64,000 nt of DNA, taken from the NCBI GenBank assembly GCA_951217055.1, contig OX578276.1, forward strand, positions 38,650,205-38,714,204, written 5' to 3'. The notes under the pieces were generated by a model. It saw nothing but the letters and a program-made list of their open reading frames with translations. It was not told where the DNA came from and did no database searches. This DNA comes from Gerris lacustris. Taxonomy: Eukaryota > Arthropoda > Insecta > Hemiptera > Gerridae. The translations under genes and the position numbers were made by a program. Positions 34,202 through 43,681 of the stretch are shown here, one piece after another; the stretch's first letter is position 1; each line of letters starts with the position of its first letter.

Positions 34202-37087
34202 ATGCCTCCTAAAGTAAGAAACGCTAATAAACAAGATTCACCTATTATGGGTATTTCTAGATCTAGAAGAGAAATACTTCATTCAAGATTAAATCGCATT
34301 AATGAATATATACAAAATATCGACATCAACGCCTGTACTAATGTTGAATTTCATCAATTACGTGCACGCCTCACCAATTTACAAGAATATTGGAAACAAT
34401 ACGATTCGTTTGAAGATACTAATCGACAAGATGTTAAACTTCGACAAGAATTCGAAGATTTATACTATAAATTATATGGTGAATTAAATTATCTCTTAAA
34501 ATCGGACATCAGTGATAAAACACAAACATTAATCGACAGTAAGCAAGAAAATCAATTTTATTTTAGTGCTAGCGATCTTCCTAATAATTCTATTCGTCTC
34601 CCGCCTATTAATATTACGAAGTTTACCGGAGAGTATGATAAGTGGTTGGTGTTCCGCGATACCTTTAATTCCCTGATCCATTCGAATGCTAAACTTTCTA
34701 AAATAGAAAAATTTCACTTATTAAGATCTTTTCTTCAGGGAGTCGCCGCTGATTTAATCCAAAATTTGGAAACCACTTCAGATAATTATGACGTAGCCTG
34801 GGAGTTACTGATTCAACGATTTGATAACAAACGCTTCATTTTAACGAAACACACTCGTGCTCTATTAGAGATGCCAAACGTTGAAAAACAATTAGCTACA
34901 GCTATACGGTTGCTAGTGGACCATGTGACTAAACATTTAAGCGCCCTTAAAGCGCTTAAACAGCCTACAGATCAGTGGGATACACTACTTATTCAAATGG
35001 TATGTTCTAAACTCGACATGTGCACCTTGCGCGAATGGGAAGCTTCATTGTTGACTGATGATTTTCCTAGCTTTCAACAATTAATTAATTTTCTTAATAA
35101 ACGCATTCACATTTTGGAATCACTGGAAGCCAACCGATCACCTCAAGCGAAACAAATTAACGTAAATAAAAATGATCATTATCAATCGAAATCGACTAAA
35201 CCTTATTATTATCATCAACCTGGATCCCCCCCTAATCGTAATCGCAATACTTACACCTATCATTCAGTTCAAAATTCGTCTTGTCCTTGCTGTCAACAGG
35301 GCCACCCTATATTTAGATGTGAGAATTTTAAAAAAATGTCCGTCGATGATAGACGGAAAGAAGTCAAACGTTTAAACCTATGTCAGAATTGCCTGCTAAG
35401 TCACGGATCTCGAGCATGTGGCGCGTCTGCTTGTAAGGTTTGCCAAGGTGGACACAGTACTTGGCTATGCTATCATCGAAACGCTCCTACCAATAAGCAA
35501 GAAAATTTAAATACAGATGCCTGTGAATACAACCGATCTAATGAACATGAACAATCGTTGTTAACTCATGTGTCTCAATCGAATTCAGTAGTATTACTGT
35601 CTACAGCCTTAATCGAAGTCGTCGACAATCGTGGTAACAGAGTCGTAGGTCGCGCATTGCTTGACTCCGGCTCTCAATCCAATTTTATGAGTGAACAATT
35701 CGCTCAAATATTGCGGACGAAAATAAATCGTATTTCGTCAAGTATTTCCGGAATTGACCAGAGAGTTTCTCATATTACTCATTCTCTCAAGGCAAAAATA
35801 TGTTCCCGCTCAAACGATTTTCAAGCTACCTTAGATTTTCATATTATCAAAAATGTTACGCAAAATATTCCTCGATCCCCTCTAAAGGTATCGTTTGCAG
35901 AAATTCCGCCGTCAATCGAACTCGCCGATCCTCTGTTTTACCAACCCTCTAAAATAGACATGCTAATCGGAGCGGAAATCTTTTATGATATTCTTGGGCA
36001 AGGACACATTCGCTTACATAACAGCCTATCCTCCCTCAGAGAAACTTCTTTAGGTTGGATTGTCACTGGGAAATCAGAGGAACTCAAATCTGATACTAGT
36101 AGTTTTTGTCACCTAAGCTTAAACGAATCGAACGCTTTAAATCTGCAGACAGGCCGGTTTTGTAAAAACGGAACAGCTGATGATAAATACGATAATCTCC
36201 CCATGGCTACCAAGATAATAAAATACGAAAGTTCTTATGATAGTATGCTGCCCGAGGTTAACCCTACAGAAGAAGATAATTTGGATTTAAAAAATAAGCC
36301 TAATCGTAATACTTTATCTAATCGTGCTGGAATGGAACTACGTATGTGGTCCTTTAATTCATTTAACTTAATCGAAATCTGCGCGGATCCCAATTATTTG
36401 GATCCACTCCCAACACTCGGTCATGCGAGAAGCCATCCCAGCAACAGTAATATACATAATATACACGAAATCGATCAATCGACACCTTTTATCAAAATAA
36501 TCGAAAGGAATATCAAATCGTCTTTAGATAATAAGCTTAAGTTGCTCCATCCATTTCTAAACGTGTCAGGTTACCTCAGGGTGGGCGGCAAGCTCAAACA
36601 AATTATAATATTTTTATCTTATTTTAAGTGTGATGCTAATCGAAACAAATTTAATCGTTTTCTAGTTAATATGGATGTCCATTGGAATTTTATGCCCTCT
36701 AATCCTTCTAATTTCAAATCATTTAATCCAAAACGCCTTTATCCTTTGACACCCGAACATCTTACTATCGACAAAGCCACAACAACGCCTGCAGAGTTGA
36801 AGCTATACTTTTGGAAACGCCGGAAGAAGAAATATTTATTGAGTTTGTGGACCCAAGTTAAATTGTCTTCTGGTCCTCCCTACCTACAAATCGATTCGTT
36901 TGCCATCCTGAGGGTGAATTATCTTCAACCACCTGAGATGGCTTCTAAGGAAAGTCGTTCAACTTCACTCTGCTCCAGACGGAAGATTGGGAATCGTCAC
37001 AGACGGAACTGCCGCTGCGTATCAGGAGGAAGCGTGCAGTCACTCGCATCAGCCTTCATGTTTTTTTTCACTTTTATAATTTTTTAG
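34202..37087 (+). CDS. BEL/Pao Gag-protease ORF with deleted pol (961 aa)
   Basis: The N-terminal half is a BEL Gag of the DUF1759 type (LPPINITKFTGEYDKWLVF, KFHLLRSFLQGVAADLI). Zinc knuckles follow near residues 360-425 (CPCCQQGHPIFRC, CQNC..SHG, CKVCQGGHSTWLC). A retropepsin-like DUF1758 protease near residue 489 has ALLDSGSQSNFMSEQF, with the active-site DSG intact, and LIGAEIFYDIL further on. Past residue ~640 only disconnected pieces remain: ELRMWSFNSFNLI (reverse transcriptase thumb region), LLHPFLNVSGYLRVGGKL (start of integrase), VHWNFMPSNPSNF and PLTPEHLTI (end of integrase), each joined in frame. A frameshift near 36950 takes the end out of the usual pol frame. The ORF stays open across all the deletions. 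Confidence 0.9.
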   Translation: MPPKVRNANKQDSPIMGISRSRREILHSRLNRINEYIQNIDINACTNVEFHQLRARLTNLQEYWKQYDSFEDTNRQDVKLRQEFEDLYYKLYGELNYLLKSDISDKTQTLIDSKQENQFYFSASDLPNNSIRLPPINITKFTGEYDKWLVFRDTFNSLIHSNAKLSKIEKFHLLRSFLQGVAADLIQNLETTSDNYDVAWELLIQRFDNKRFILTKHTRALLEMPNVEKQLATAIRLLVDHVTKHLSALKALKQPTDQWDTLLIQMVCSKLDMCTLREWEASLLTDDFPSFQQLINFLNKRIHILESLEANRSPQAKQINVNKNDHYQSKSTKPYYYHQPGSPPNRNRNTYTYHSVQNSSCPCCQQGHPIFRCENFKKMSVDDRRKEVKRLNLCQNCLLSHGSRACGASACKVCQGGHSTWLCYHRNAPTNKQENLNTDACEYNRSNEHEQSLLTHVSQSNSVVLLSTALIEVVDNRGNRVVGRALLDSGSQSNFMSEQFAQILRTKINRISSSISGIDQRVSHITHSLKAKICSRSNDFQATLDFHIIKNVTQNIPRSPLKVSFAEIPPSIELADPLFYQPSKIDMLIGAEIFYDILGQGHIRLHNSLSSLRETSLGWIVTGKSEELKSDTSSFCHLSLNESNALNLQTGRFCKNGTADDKYDNLPMATKIIKYESSYDSMLPEVNPTEEDNLDLKNKPNRNTLSNRAGMELRMWSFNSFNLIEICADPNYLDPLPTLGHARSHPSNSNIHNIHEIDQSTPFIKIIERNIKSSLDNKLKLLHPFLNVSGYLRVGGKLKQIIIFLSYFKCDANRNKFNRFLVNMDVHWNFMPSNPSNFKSFNPKRLYPLTPEHLTIDKATTTPAELKLYFWKRRKKKYLLSLWTQVKLSSGPPYLQIDSFAILRVNYLQPPEMASKESRSTSLCSRRKIGNRHRRNCRCVSGGSVQSLASAFMFFFTFIIF

Positions 37088-37175
37088 TTTTCGTTATACT
37101 TTGTTATTCGAGCTTTTGTTATTTAACTTTTTATATTTTTTATTTTGAAACGGGTCCTTTCAAGGTGGGCGGCTA

Positions 37176-37380
37176 TGTTAAGACTTGTAGTGTCTTCGGA
37201 GCGCTACGAGAGTGGGGGTCGGTCGTGCCCCCTCCTAGTCTGATTGCCCTACTGCCTGCCTTGGTTAGGACCAGTCGGTTCCAAACGCTCCACCCTGTAT
37301 GTTGTATATTACTGTAATAATCGAAATTTAAAACATTACACAATCGTTCTTAATCGTTGTTATTAATCGTACCCTCAACA
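37176..37380 (+). repeat. BEL/Pao 3' LTR
   Basis: 205 bp, no difference from the 5' LTR seen by eye; directly preceded by the polypurine tract and followed by GTCGT. Confidence 0.95.
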
Positions 37381-37680
37381 GTCGTTATTCACTAAGAATC
37401 CAACTCCGTTTCTGCCTGATTTTTCACCAGAATACATTAACATGTATCCATTTTTCCTATTAATGATTCTTTGCCCACACCTACGGACTTCAGCTAGTCC
37501 CACAATGGTTAATCTCGAATCCTTAGCTGCACTTTCTAGCTCAAATAATCTATCTTCTGTTAATAGACTTCGTACATTAATTGTACCAAAGTGTAATCCA
37601 TTTTTTAAATTTATCCTATAGTAGTCTTTTTTCATTTGATTGTCTGATGGGATTTGGTCTAGTACCTCCAGTGTGACCAA
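37381..37680 (-). CDS. RTE ORF2, endonuclease N-terminus
   Basis: About 100 codons from an ATG at 37680. They contain LHFGTINVRSLLTEDRLFEL and VGLAEVRRCGQR, the first strands and the catalytic Glu region of an APE-type endonuclease, then SGRNGVGFLVNN. The frame is interrupted exactly at the GTCGT target duplication. Ignoring the insertion and one copy of the duplication, it is in phase with the frame ending at 33258. Confidence 0.88.
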
Positions 37681-37722
37681 CTGATCTGGAGGAGGAGTAG
37701 GTTTAACTTGATTCTTTAATTG

Positions 37723-38274
37723 CTATAACTTATCTTCTATGGTTTCGGAAGTATTGGGTTGAGCAGATTTAGGCACTGCAGTGGAGGGAAAAAAATGATC
37801 AATCTTTTTATTTTGGCTCTTACTTTCATTTTTCCATCTTTTTTCCTCTCTTTTAGAGTCTCTCTGATACTCTACTTCAGGTGATATGCTTAGATCCCTC
37901 TTTTGCCGATTTTTAAAATCTTTAATAATAAGCTTGTCGTACCTTATACTTGCGAACTTTCCTTCAAGTCTTGCCTTCTTCATCTCTTCCATTAATTCCG
38001 ATCTCTTTATTCTTATTTCCTTTGGGTAATCCTCGGTTATGTAAATCTCCGTATTTTTTAATAAGAACTTCTTTTTGGTAATCTCCATCTTCTTCTTTTG
38101 TGAGGTTAGTCCCCAAATTATAGGGCGTGTAGTTTCTAATTTTTTCTTTCCTAAACGGTAAATGAAATCCGTATCCTCCTCTTTTATCTTAATATTTAAC
38201 TTTTCTTCAATTATTTTAGTTACTGTTTTTTCCAGCTCTTCCCCGTCCAATAACTCAGCAACTCCGTGGATCAC
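37723..38274 (-). CDS. RTE ORF1-like RNA-binding protein
   Basis: A 183-codon frame, 42 bp upstream of ORF2. It has VIHGVAELL just before or at the start, TRPIIWGLTSQKKKMEITKK and YITEDYPKEIRIKRSELMEE. This resembles the C-terminal RNA-binding part of L1/RTE-X ORF1 proteins (RPI.V.F.S...K..IL....L... I.I.ED). The tail is Lys/Arg/Ser rich. An in-frame stop lies a few codons before 38290, so either the N-terminus is lost or an upstream start is missing. Confidence 0.7.
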   Translation of the reverse strand: MIHGVAELLDGEELEKTVTKIIEEKLNIKIKEEDTDFIYRLGKKKLETTRPIIWGLTSQKKKMEITKKKFLLKNTEIYITEDYPKEIRIKRSELMEEMKKARLEGKFASIRYDKLIIKDFKNRQKRDLSISPEVEYQRDSKREEKRWKNESKSQNKKIDHFFPSTAVPKSAQPNTSETIEDKL

Positions 38275-38485
38275 GACATTTCTGTTACTATTTATTTCCT
38301 ATTATATCCTTCACTTATCTTTTCAATCTTTTTCTTATATTATGAACATATTATGTGTTCAAAAAGAACAAGAGGCTAAAAAAACAAAAAATTACTTACA
38401 AAAAGATGTGATATCCCAACAAAAACAGTTGTCTAAAAAAATAAGCTAATTCTCACATAAAAAGTTGTGAGATCGAGATCATAGG

Positions 38486-39548
38486 TTTAAACGAAAGAAA
38501 CTTTCCGACGCATGCGCATTCTCAAACTCTGACTGTTAGTTGGTTGTTCCAACAAGGCTCTGATTGAATCAAGGATTGGTGTCGGTCCAGTCAGAGCAGT
38601 CAGCGTTCGGCGGCAGGGACTAGTAGTTTGAGTTTGGAAACAGTAAACAGAAACGTAACCTTCCACTTCATTGTTTTGGTTTTGCACGCCCATTTATTCT
38701 CCTTTCTCTTATTATGCCTTTGTGATTCTATTCTTCTTACTTACTACAATGTTTTTGTACGACAGCAATGATGAATTTCTGTGCATATAATGACATTTTC
38801 TAAATATTTGAAAAAAAAAAAAAAAAAAAAAATGGACCTATTTTTTATAATCTATTTTCAAATAACTATGCCAAAACAATCCGATTTATTTCCGCAATTT
38901 TTCTTTCATTAACTGGACTAAGATTAATATTTGTTCTTTGAAACAAAAGAGCATTTAGGATTATGATTATATCAATAAAAATATGTGTGTGGTGAGACTG
39001 CTAAAACTGGCTAACTACAGTAAGTTCGAAAATTGTCAATTGCATAAATTAAATCGTGAATTCATGTATCAAATAAACATTTCTAAAAATGTGTGAATGT
39101 GTTTTTGTTATATCCTCAATTAGTATGCAGGTTTAACTTCCAACTTTCAAGTTTAAAATAGCATCATAAAATGAAATCTTTGAGGTGTGCCCCCTCCCCC
39201 CTCCCCTTGTTGTGTGAGCCCCTAGGCCTAAATCAGAACCTGATTTAAGCGACTGGCACTTATCTTCATCATATCAACTAGTGACTCATCCATATCTTTA
39301 TTTTGATAGCACAGGAACGCAAAATCACTGGGACCACAGCTAAGGATAGAGGTAGAAGTAAACGATCAACTCAACAAGTTGTTCTGATAACAGTGCTAAA
39401 ATCTAACCTACCATATCAAACAGTTTGGTTAGAGTTCAGGAGCGTTTCAAGCAAAACGAAATCACCAATCAAATGCCAACTGATGCAATGACCGTGCATG
39501 CGCATTACGTCAATCTCGGACTAATTCGAAACTGGTGGTCGGAACAAA
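38486..39548. mobile_element. two-copy TIR element family (GTTTGTTCCAACC), copy 1
   Basis: The right end GGTGGTCGGAACAAAC and most of the body match 42668-43681. Shared blocks include CAATGATGAATTTCTGTGCA, CGCAATTTTTCTTTCATTAA, AGGTTTAACTTC and GGAACAAA. The left end is degenerate. No transposase frame. A C-rich CCCCCTCCCCCCTCCCC patch is at about 39189-39205 and an A run at 38812-38831. Superfamily not assigned. Confidence 0.6.
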
Positions 39549-40203
39549 CCTATAGCATTTCGAAATTTGTGAAAAACTTGCTCATTGATTAAGGGTTGAA
39601 TCAATCAATGCCCACTCATAATACAATTTTTTATTTTTTTTTAGATACACCGCCAGAAGTGAAAAAAACGGATTTTAATTGCAGTTCATTATCATCTATA
39701 ATCATCATCATTATCATCTATATATGATGGCACAAAATTCCTTTGATTCACAAACAATTTGAGTTTTTCGATATGAATAAAATTAACTTAATTAAGCTTA
39801 ATGAAAATAAATTATCTTTAAATGGGCGTACTTCAGTGACAACCAATGTTAGGTTTAAGGATGTATTCGTACCCTGACCACAGCACTTGCAATTTAAGAA
39901 AATTTAGTTATATTTTAATTGCTGTGGTGTAAATTGCAGTTGCACTAGGAGTGAGCCCAATTCTTATTATATTTTCAGCATGAAATAATTCAAACCAACA
40001 ATAAAATAATTTTCTATATTCATTATATGTATGTAAATCTATTGTGTAGGTTGGGGAATACTCATTCATCCATTCATCAATTGAGAGCTGGTAATGACTC
40101 CATCAATTATTCATTATCATACCTTTCCTCATCTGATGTTGGTCATTAAATTCATCCGTTGTACTTCACTCTGCAGCTCAAGTGTGATTTACACAGCCTT
40201 GAG

Positions 40204-40263
40204 AAGTAGATAGCAAGGCATGGATTTGCTAAATGTATAAAATTCATGCCTTGCTATCTACTT
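40204..40263. repeat. hairpin 1 (19-bp perfect stem)
   Basis: The arm AAGTAGATAGCAAGGCATG pairs perfectly with CATGCCTTGCTATCTACTT across a 22-nt loop. Confidence 0.92.
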
Positions 40264-40671
40264 TTCAACAACTATGTAATTGATGAATAACTTGGTTTTC
40301 CAGTGTAATCAGCGTCACAAAGGGTTTGAAGTCCGACATTAACACTAAGTTAATTATTTAATTAGGCAAAATTCTGAACTCTGAAACATAAACGACATGT
40401 ATTAATATTATTATTATTATTATAAGTATTAAGGGAAAATAAATATCCCCAACAGACCTTAGCCAAACTCATACCAAGTGCAATAAACAGATAGAAATAA
40501 TTACAAGCAAAATCAAGATTTGAAACATGCCTAACCTCATAATATGCCTACAGAGGTTTGTTAATGGAAACTCTATAAATAATTAATTATGACTTTAACT
40601 CATCTAACGTTGATCATGAACTCCATCTAGTCTTTATAATTTTGAGGCTGGATTAGGTGATTTACACAGCT

Positions 40672-40724
40672 TAGATAGCAAGACATGGATTGCTAAATGT
40701 ATAAAATTCATGCCTTGCTATCTA
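40672..40724. repeat. hairpin 2 (one A-C mismatch)
   Basis: TAGATAGCAAGACATG faces CATGCCTTGCTATCTA; a single G to A change on the left arm breaks one pair. Confidence 0.88.
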
Positions 40725-40799
40725 CTTCTCAATAACTATATAATTAGGCTAAATTTTGAACACTGAAACATGAACAGGTTAATAAATACAATGGGCATC

Positions 40800-41340
40800 T
40801 CAAAAGTAAGTTACACACTATTAAAATAAAATAAAAAAAGGATATATTTTCAAAGGTACACTCAATAGCTATTTTTCTACTAAGTTACCTTGAACCCTAA
40901 TACATTTTTGGTACCATGTTTATGGTTTTTTAAATCCAGTCTCCTGCCAATCTAACTAGCTATCTTGCCACTTCTTGTTTCAATATATCTTTATTCGCTA
41001 AACGCCTGCATCCGAGATTCTTCAATTCCAGGAAAAGATGAAGGTCACTTGGTACAAGGAGTGACCAAAAACATCTTATTGAAACTGTTCAAGTAAGGCT
41101 TGAGTCTTTTGAGCATTAGCGTAAAACAAAAAAAACTGTTTTCATAAACTTCCCCCTCCTCTTGTTTTGAATCACCCTTCTGAGGTTTCCTAACACCTCA
41201 CAATATCAAGCAGCTGTGATTGTTGTCCAACAAGGATGGTAATCAATAAGCCTCTCTTAGAATTCTTAAGGACTAGAGCCTTGTCCTTGCCGGTGGAATG
41301 CAAAACTTTTGATTTTTGTGCTTTTGGGTCCCCTTTTCTC
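40800..41340 (-). pseudogene. mariner-like transposase remnant
   Basis: Read on the minus strand from about 41330, shifting frames give LRNLRRVIQNKRRGKFMKT, a degraded DNA..K block, WDVFGHSLY, then LGCRRLANKDILKQEVAR, LVRLAGDW and INMVPKMY. The order (LR..I..KRRGK, HDNA, W....HPPYSPDL, L....F.....V...W) is that of a Tc1/mariner D,D34D transposase C-terminal half. Several stops and frameshifts are present. CATCTCAAAAGTAAGTTACA at about 40805 is probably the 3' inverted terminal repeat. The 5' half is missing. Confidence 0.7.
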
Positions 41341-41410
41341 TTTCACACCATAATCAGACAATTGGTATCAAAATAAAATTCAAAAAATGCATACATTGCT
41401 TTCTACTTTA

Positions 41411-41973
41411 AGCCCCGTTTACATGGTGATAGTTCTCCTATGATAGAAATATCATGTCAGTTTACGTCATAGAACTATCGCAGAGGTATGCAGTCTACAC
41501 GGTGAGAGTTAACATACATCAAAACTTGTTGTCTTGTACTCAAAGTTATATTCATATCCTACATTTCTGACTTGGATACAGAGATAGATCGTTAAATATA
41601 CTATAATGTTAAATTATAAAACTTATACAGCAAAAGGAATATTCAAATTATTGAAAATAACAAAATCTGATATCAAATGTGAAGCTATCTATATTTGCTG
41701 CCTTTTAGATCTATTATCACGTGAAATAAAAGTATAATCAAACAATAAGCCAATCAATAAGCATCTAGTATCTAGCGTGGTAGTTCTTAAATCTGCCTTG
41801 TGAGTACTCTGGCTGCTTTGATAGAACACTTAATTATCTCGTCGGAATGAGATATCTAGTCAGACGAGATAGTGTGATGGCTGATAGTTCTATTGAGACA
41901 AAATCTAACACGTACTCTACACAGTCAATGCAATAGTTGCTATCCCGCCAACTAGCACCGTGTAAAAGGGGCT
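41411..41973. mobile_element. Harbinger-like MITE, TTA target duplication
   Basis: The left end AGCCCCGTTTACATGGTG and the right end CACCGTGTAAAAGGGGCT are inverted repeats with few mismatches. Both are flanked by TTA (41408-41410 and 41974-41976). The ends and the 3-bp TTA site fit PIF/Harbinger-type MITEs; the assignment rests on termini only. Confidence 0.75.
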
Positions 41974-42319
41974 TTACAATAATAATAAAATTATGCTAAA
42001 TTCTAAACACTGAAACATGAAAATTTATTATAATTATTAAAATAAAAATAAATATCCCCAACTCACAGACTTAAGCCAAATCCAATAAACAGATAAAAAG
42101 AATTGCATTCTAAATACATTTTTGCAACATGCTTCAACACCTATGAAGGTTTGGTAATCGACTCCATAAATAATTGATTTTACCTTTACTTATCTGATGT
42201 TCTCATGTGCTCCATCTGTTGAACATGACTGAGGCTGGTGTAGGTGATTTACACAGCCTTGATTCCAACTCTCTATAATTCAAAATGACTTTGTCTAGAT
42301 GATTTACAAAAGCCTTGAG

Positions 42320-42378
42320 AAGTAGATAGCAAGGAGTGGATTGCTGAATATATAAAATTCACTCCTTGCTATCTACTT
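42320..42378. repeat. hairpin 3 (stem altered on both arms)
   Basis: AAGTAGATAGCAAGGAGTG pairs perfectly with CACTCCTTGCTATCTACTT. Relative to hairpin 1, three adjacent positions differ on the left arm and the complementary three on the right, so pairing is kept. Confidence 0.92.
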
Positions 42379-42667
42379 AACAACAACTATATAATTAGGC
42401 CAAACTCAAAAACACTGAAACATAAACATTTATTATCATTAAAAAAATAAATAACCAGAAGTGTTACATTATCTTCTTGAATTTCAGCTTATTACAGCAG
42501 ATTATCAAATACAAATGGTTTACTTAATGTGTGTCCCTAGTCAAAAACGACAACAGATGTTATTTTACAACCTCAGTAGCCAAATTCATACCAATTACAA
42601 TACACAGCAAAGAATTTAGGAACTGTCAATGCTCTAACACTCATTTGGCACAAATTGTATCTTGAGG

Positions 42668-43681
42668 TTTGTTCCAACCAAATTTCAAACTAGTTTGAAA
42701 CTGTCCGACGCATGTGACGCATAAAAATTTAATACAACCAACACCTACGGTTCCGAACAGTAAACAAAAGCATAACCTGCTTCACTGTTTTGTTTTTGCT
42801 CGCCTTTTTATTCTCCTTTCTCTTAACATATATATATATATCTATTTTCGATTCACTATTCTTACTCACTAAAATGTTTTTGTACTGCAGCAATGATGAA
42901 TTTCTGTGCATATAATGACATTTTTAGATATTTGAGATAAAAAAAAAAATTGGATCTATTTTCTAAGATGGACTTTAGATATTCCGTTTTCAAATAAATA
43001 TGCCAAATATCGAATCAGTCCGATTTATTTCCGCAATTTTTCTTTCATTAACTGGACTAAGATTAATATTTGTTCTTTAAAACTAAAGAGTATTTAGGAT
43101 TGTATCAATAAAAATATGTGTGTACCGAGACTGCTAAAACTGGCTCACCATTGTAAGCCCGAAAATTGTGAATTGCGAAAATAAATCGTGAATTCATGTA
43201 TCAAAAAATATTTTTTAAAATATGTGCATGTGTTTTCGTTATATTCTCTATTAGTATGTAGGTTTAACTTCAAACTTTCAAGCTTACCGAAGTTAATTAG
43301 AATTATAAAATTAAATCTTTGTGGTGTGGCCCCCATTGTTGTGCAAGCCCCTAGGCCTAAATCAGGCCCTGAATTAAGCGACTGGTACTTATCTTCATCA
43401 CATCAACTAGTGACTCATCCATATCTTTAATATTTAATAAGTCCAGGTATTTTTGATAGCACAGGGACCACAGCTAAGGACAGAGGTAGAAGTAAACGAT
43501 CAACTCAACAAGTTGTTCTGATAACAGTGCTAAAACCTAACCTACCATATCAAACAGTTTGGTTCGAGTTCAGGAGCATTCCAACAAAACATAATCACCA
43601 ATCAATTGTCAACTGATGCAATGACCGCACATGCGCATTACGTCGATTGCGGACTAATTCGAAACTGGTGGTTGGAACAAA
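42668..43681. mobile_element. two-copy TIR element family, copy 2
   Basis: Starts TTTGTTCCAACCA and ends TGGTTGGAACAAA, perfect 13-bp inverted termini. The body matches 38486-39548. About 1 kb with no transposase frame. Target duplication not resolved. A short TA run is at 42827-42841. Confidence 0.75.

Larger units (their letters stand above)
33259..37380 (+). mobile_element. non-autonomous BEL/Pao LTR retrotransposon with identical LTRs
   Basis: Flanked by 205-bp LTRs (TGTTAAGACT...CCCTCAACA) and the 5-bp target duplication GTCGT (33254-33258 and 37381-37385), the length usual for BEL/Pao. A purine-rich AAGGTGGGCGGC precedes the 3' LTR as a polypurine tract. TTGGTCACTTTGGACC follows the 5' LTR at the primer-binding position. 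The internal region carries one long ORF with Gag and protease but only scraps of reverse transcriptase, RNase H and integrase. The element is about 4.1 kb, well short of an autonomous BEL/Pao. It inserted into the ORF2 of an RTE element in opposite orientation. Confidence 0.92.
30491..38300 (-). mobile_element. RTE-type non-LTR retrotransposon split by a BEL/Pao element
   Basis: On the minus strand the order is: ORF1 (38274-37723), ORF2 N-terminus (37680-37381), BEL insertion (37380-33259), rest of ORF2 (33258-30668), a CA/TA-rich 3' UTR, and a long poly-A tail seen as a T run at 30491-30514. The start near 38300 is approximate and may be a 5' truncation. Without the BEL element, both ORFs are free of stops as far as I can read, so the copy was probably recent or even competent before interruption. 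No target duplication of the RTE itself could be fixed. Confidence 0.85.
39549..40790. repeat. diverged ~470-bp direct repeats carrying small hairpins
   Basis: Related blocks (CTCATCTGATGTTGGTCAT, GTGATTTACACAGCCTTGA, hairpin, TGAACTCTGAAACATAAAC, ATATCCCCAAC) appear at about 40130-40500, 40600-40790 and 42000-42430. The last is separated by the mariner fossil and the Harbinger-like MITE. No coding capacity seen. Confidence 0.6.
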
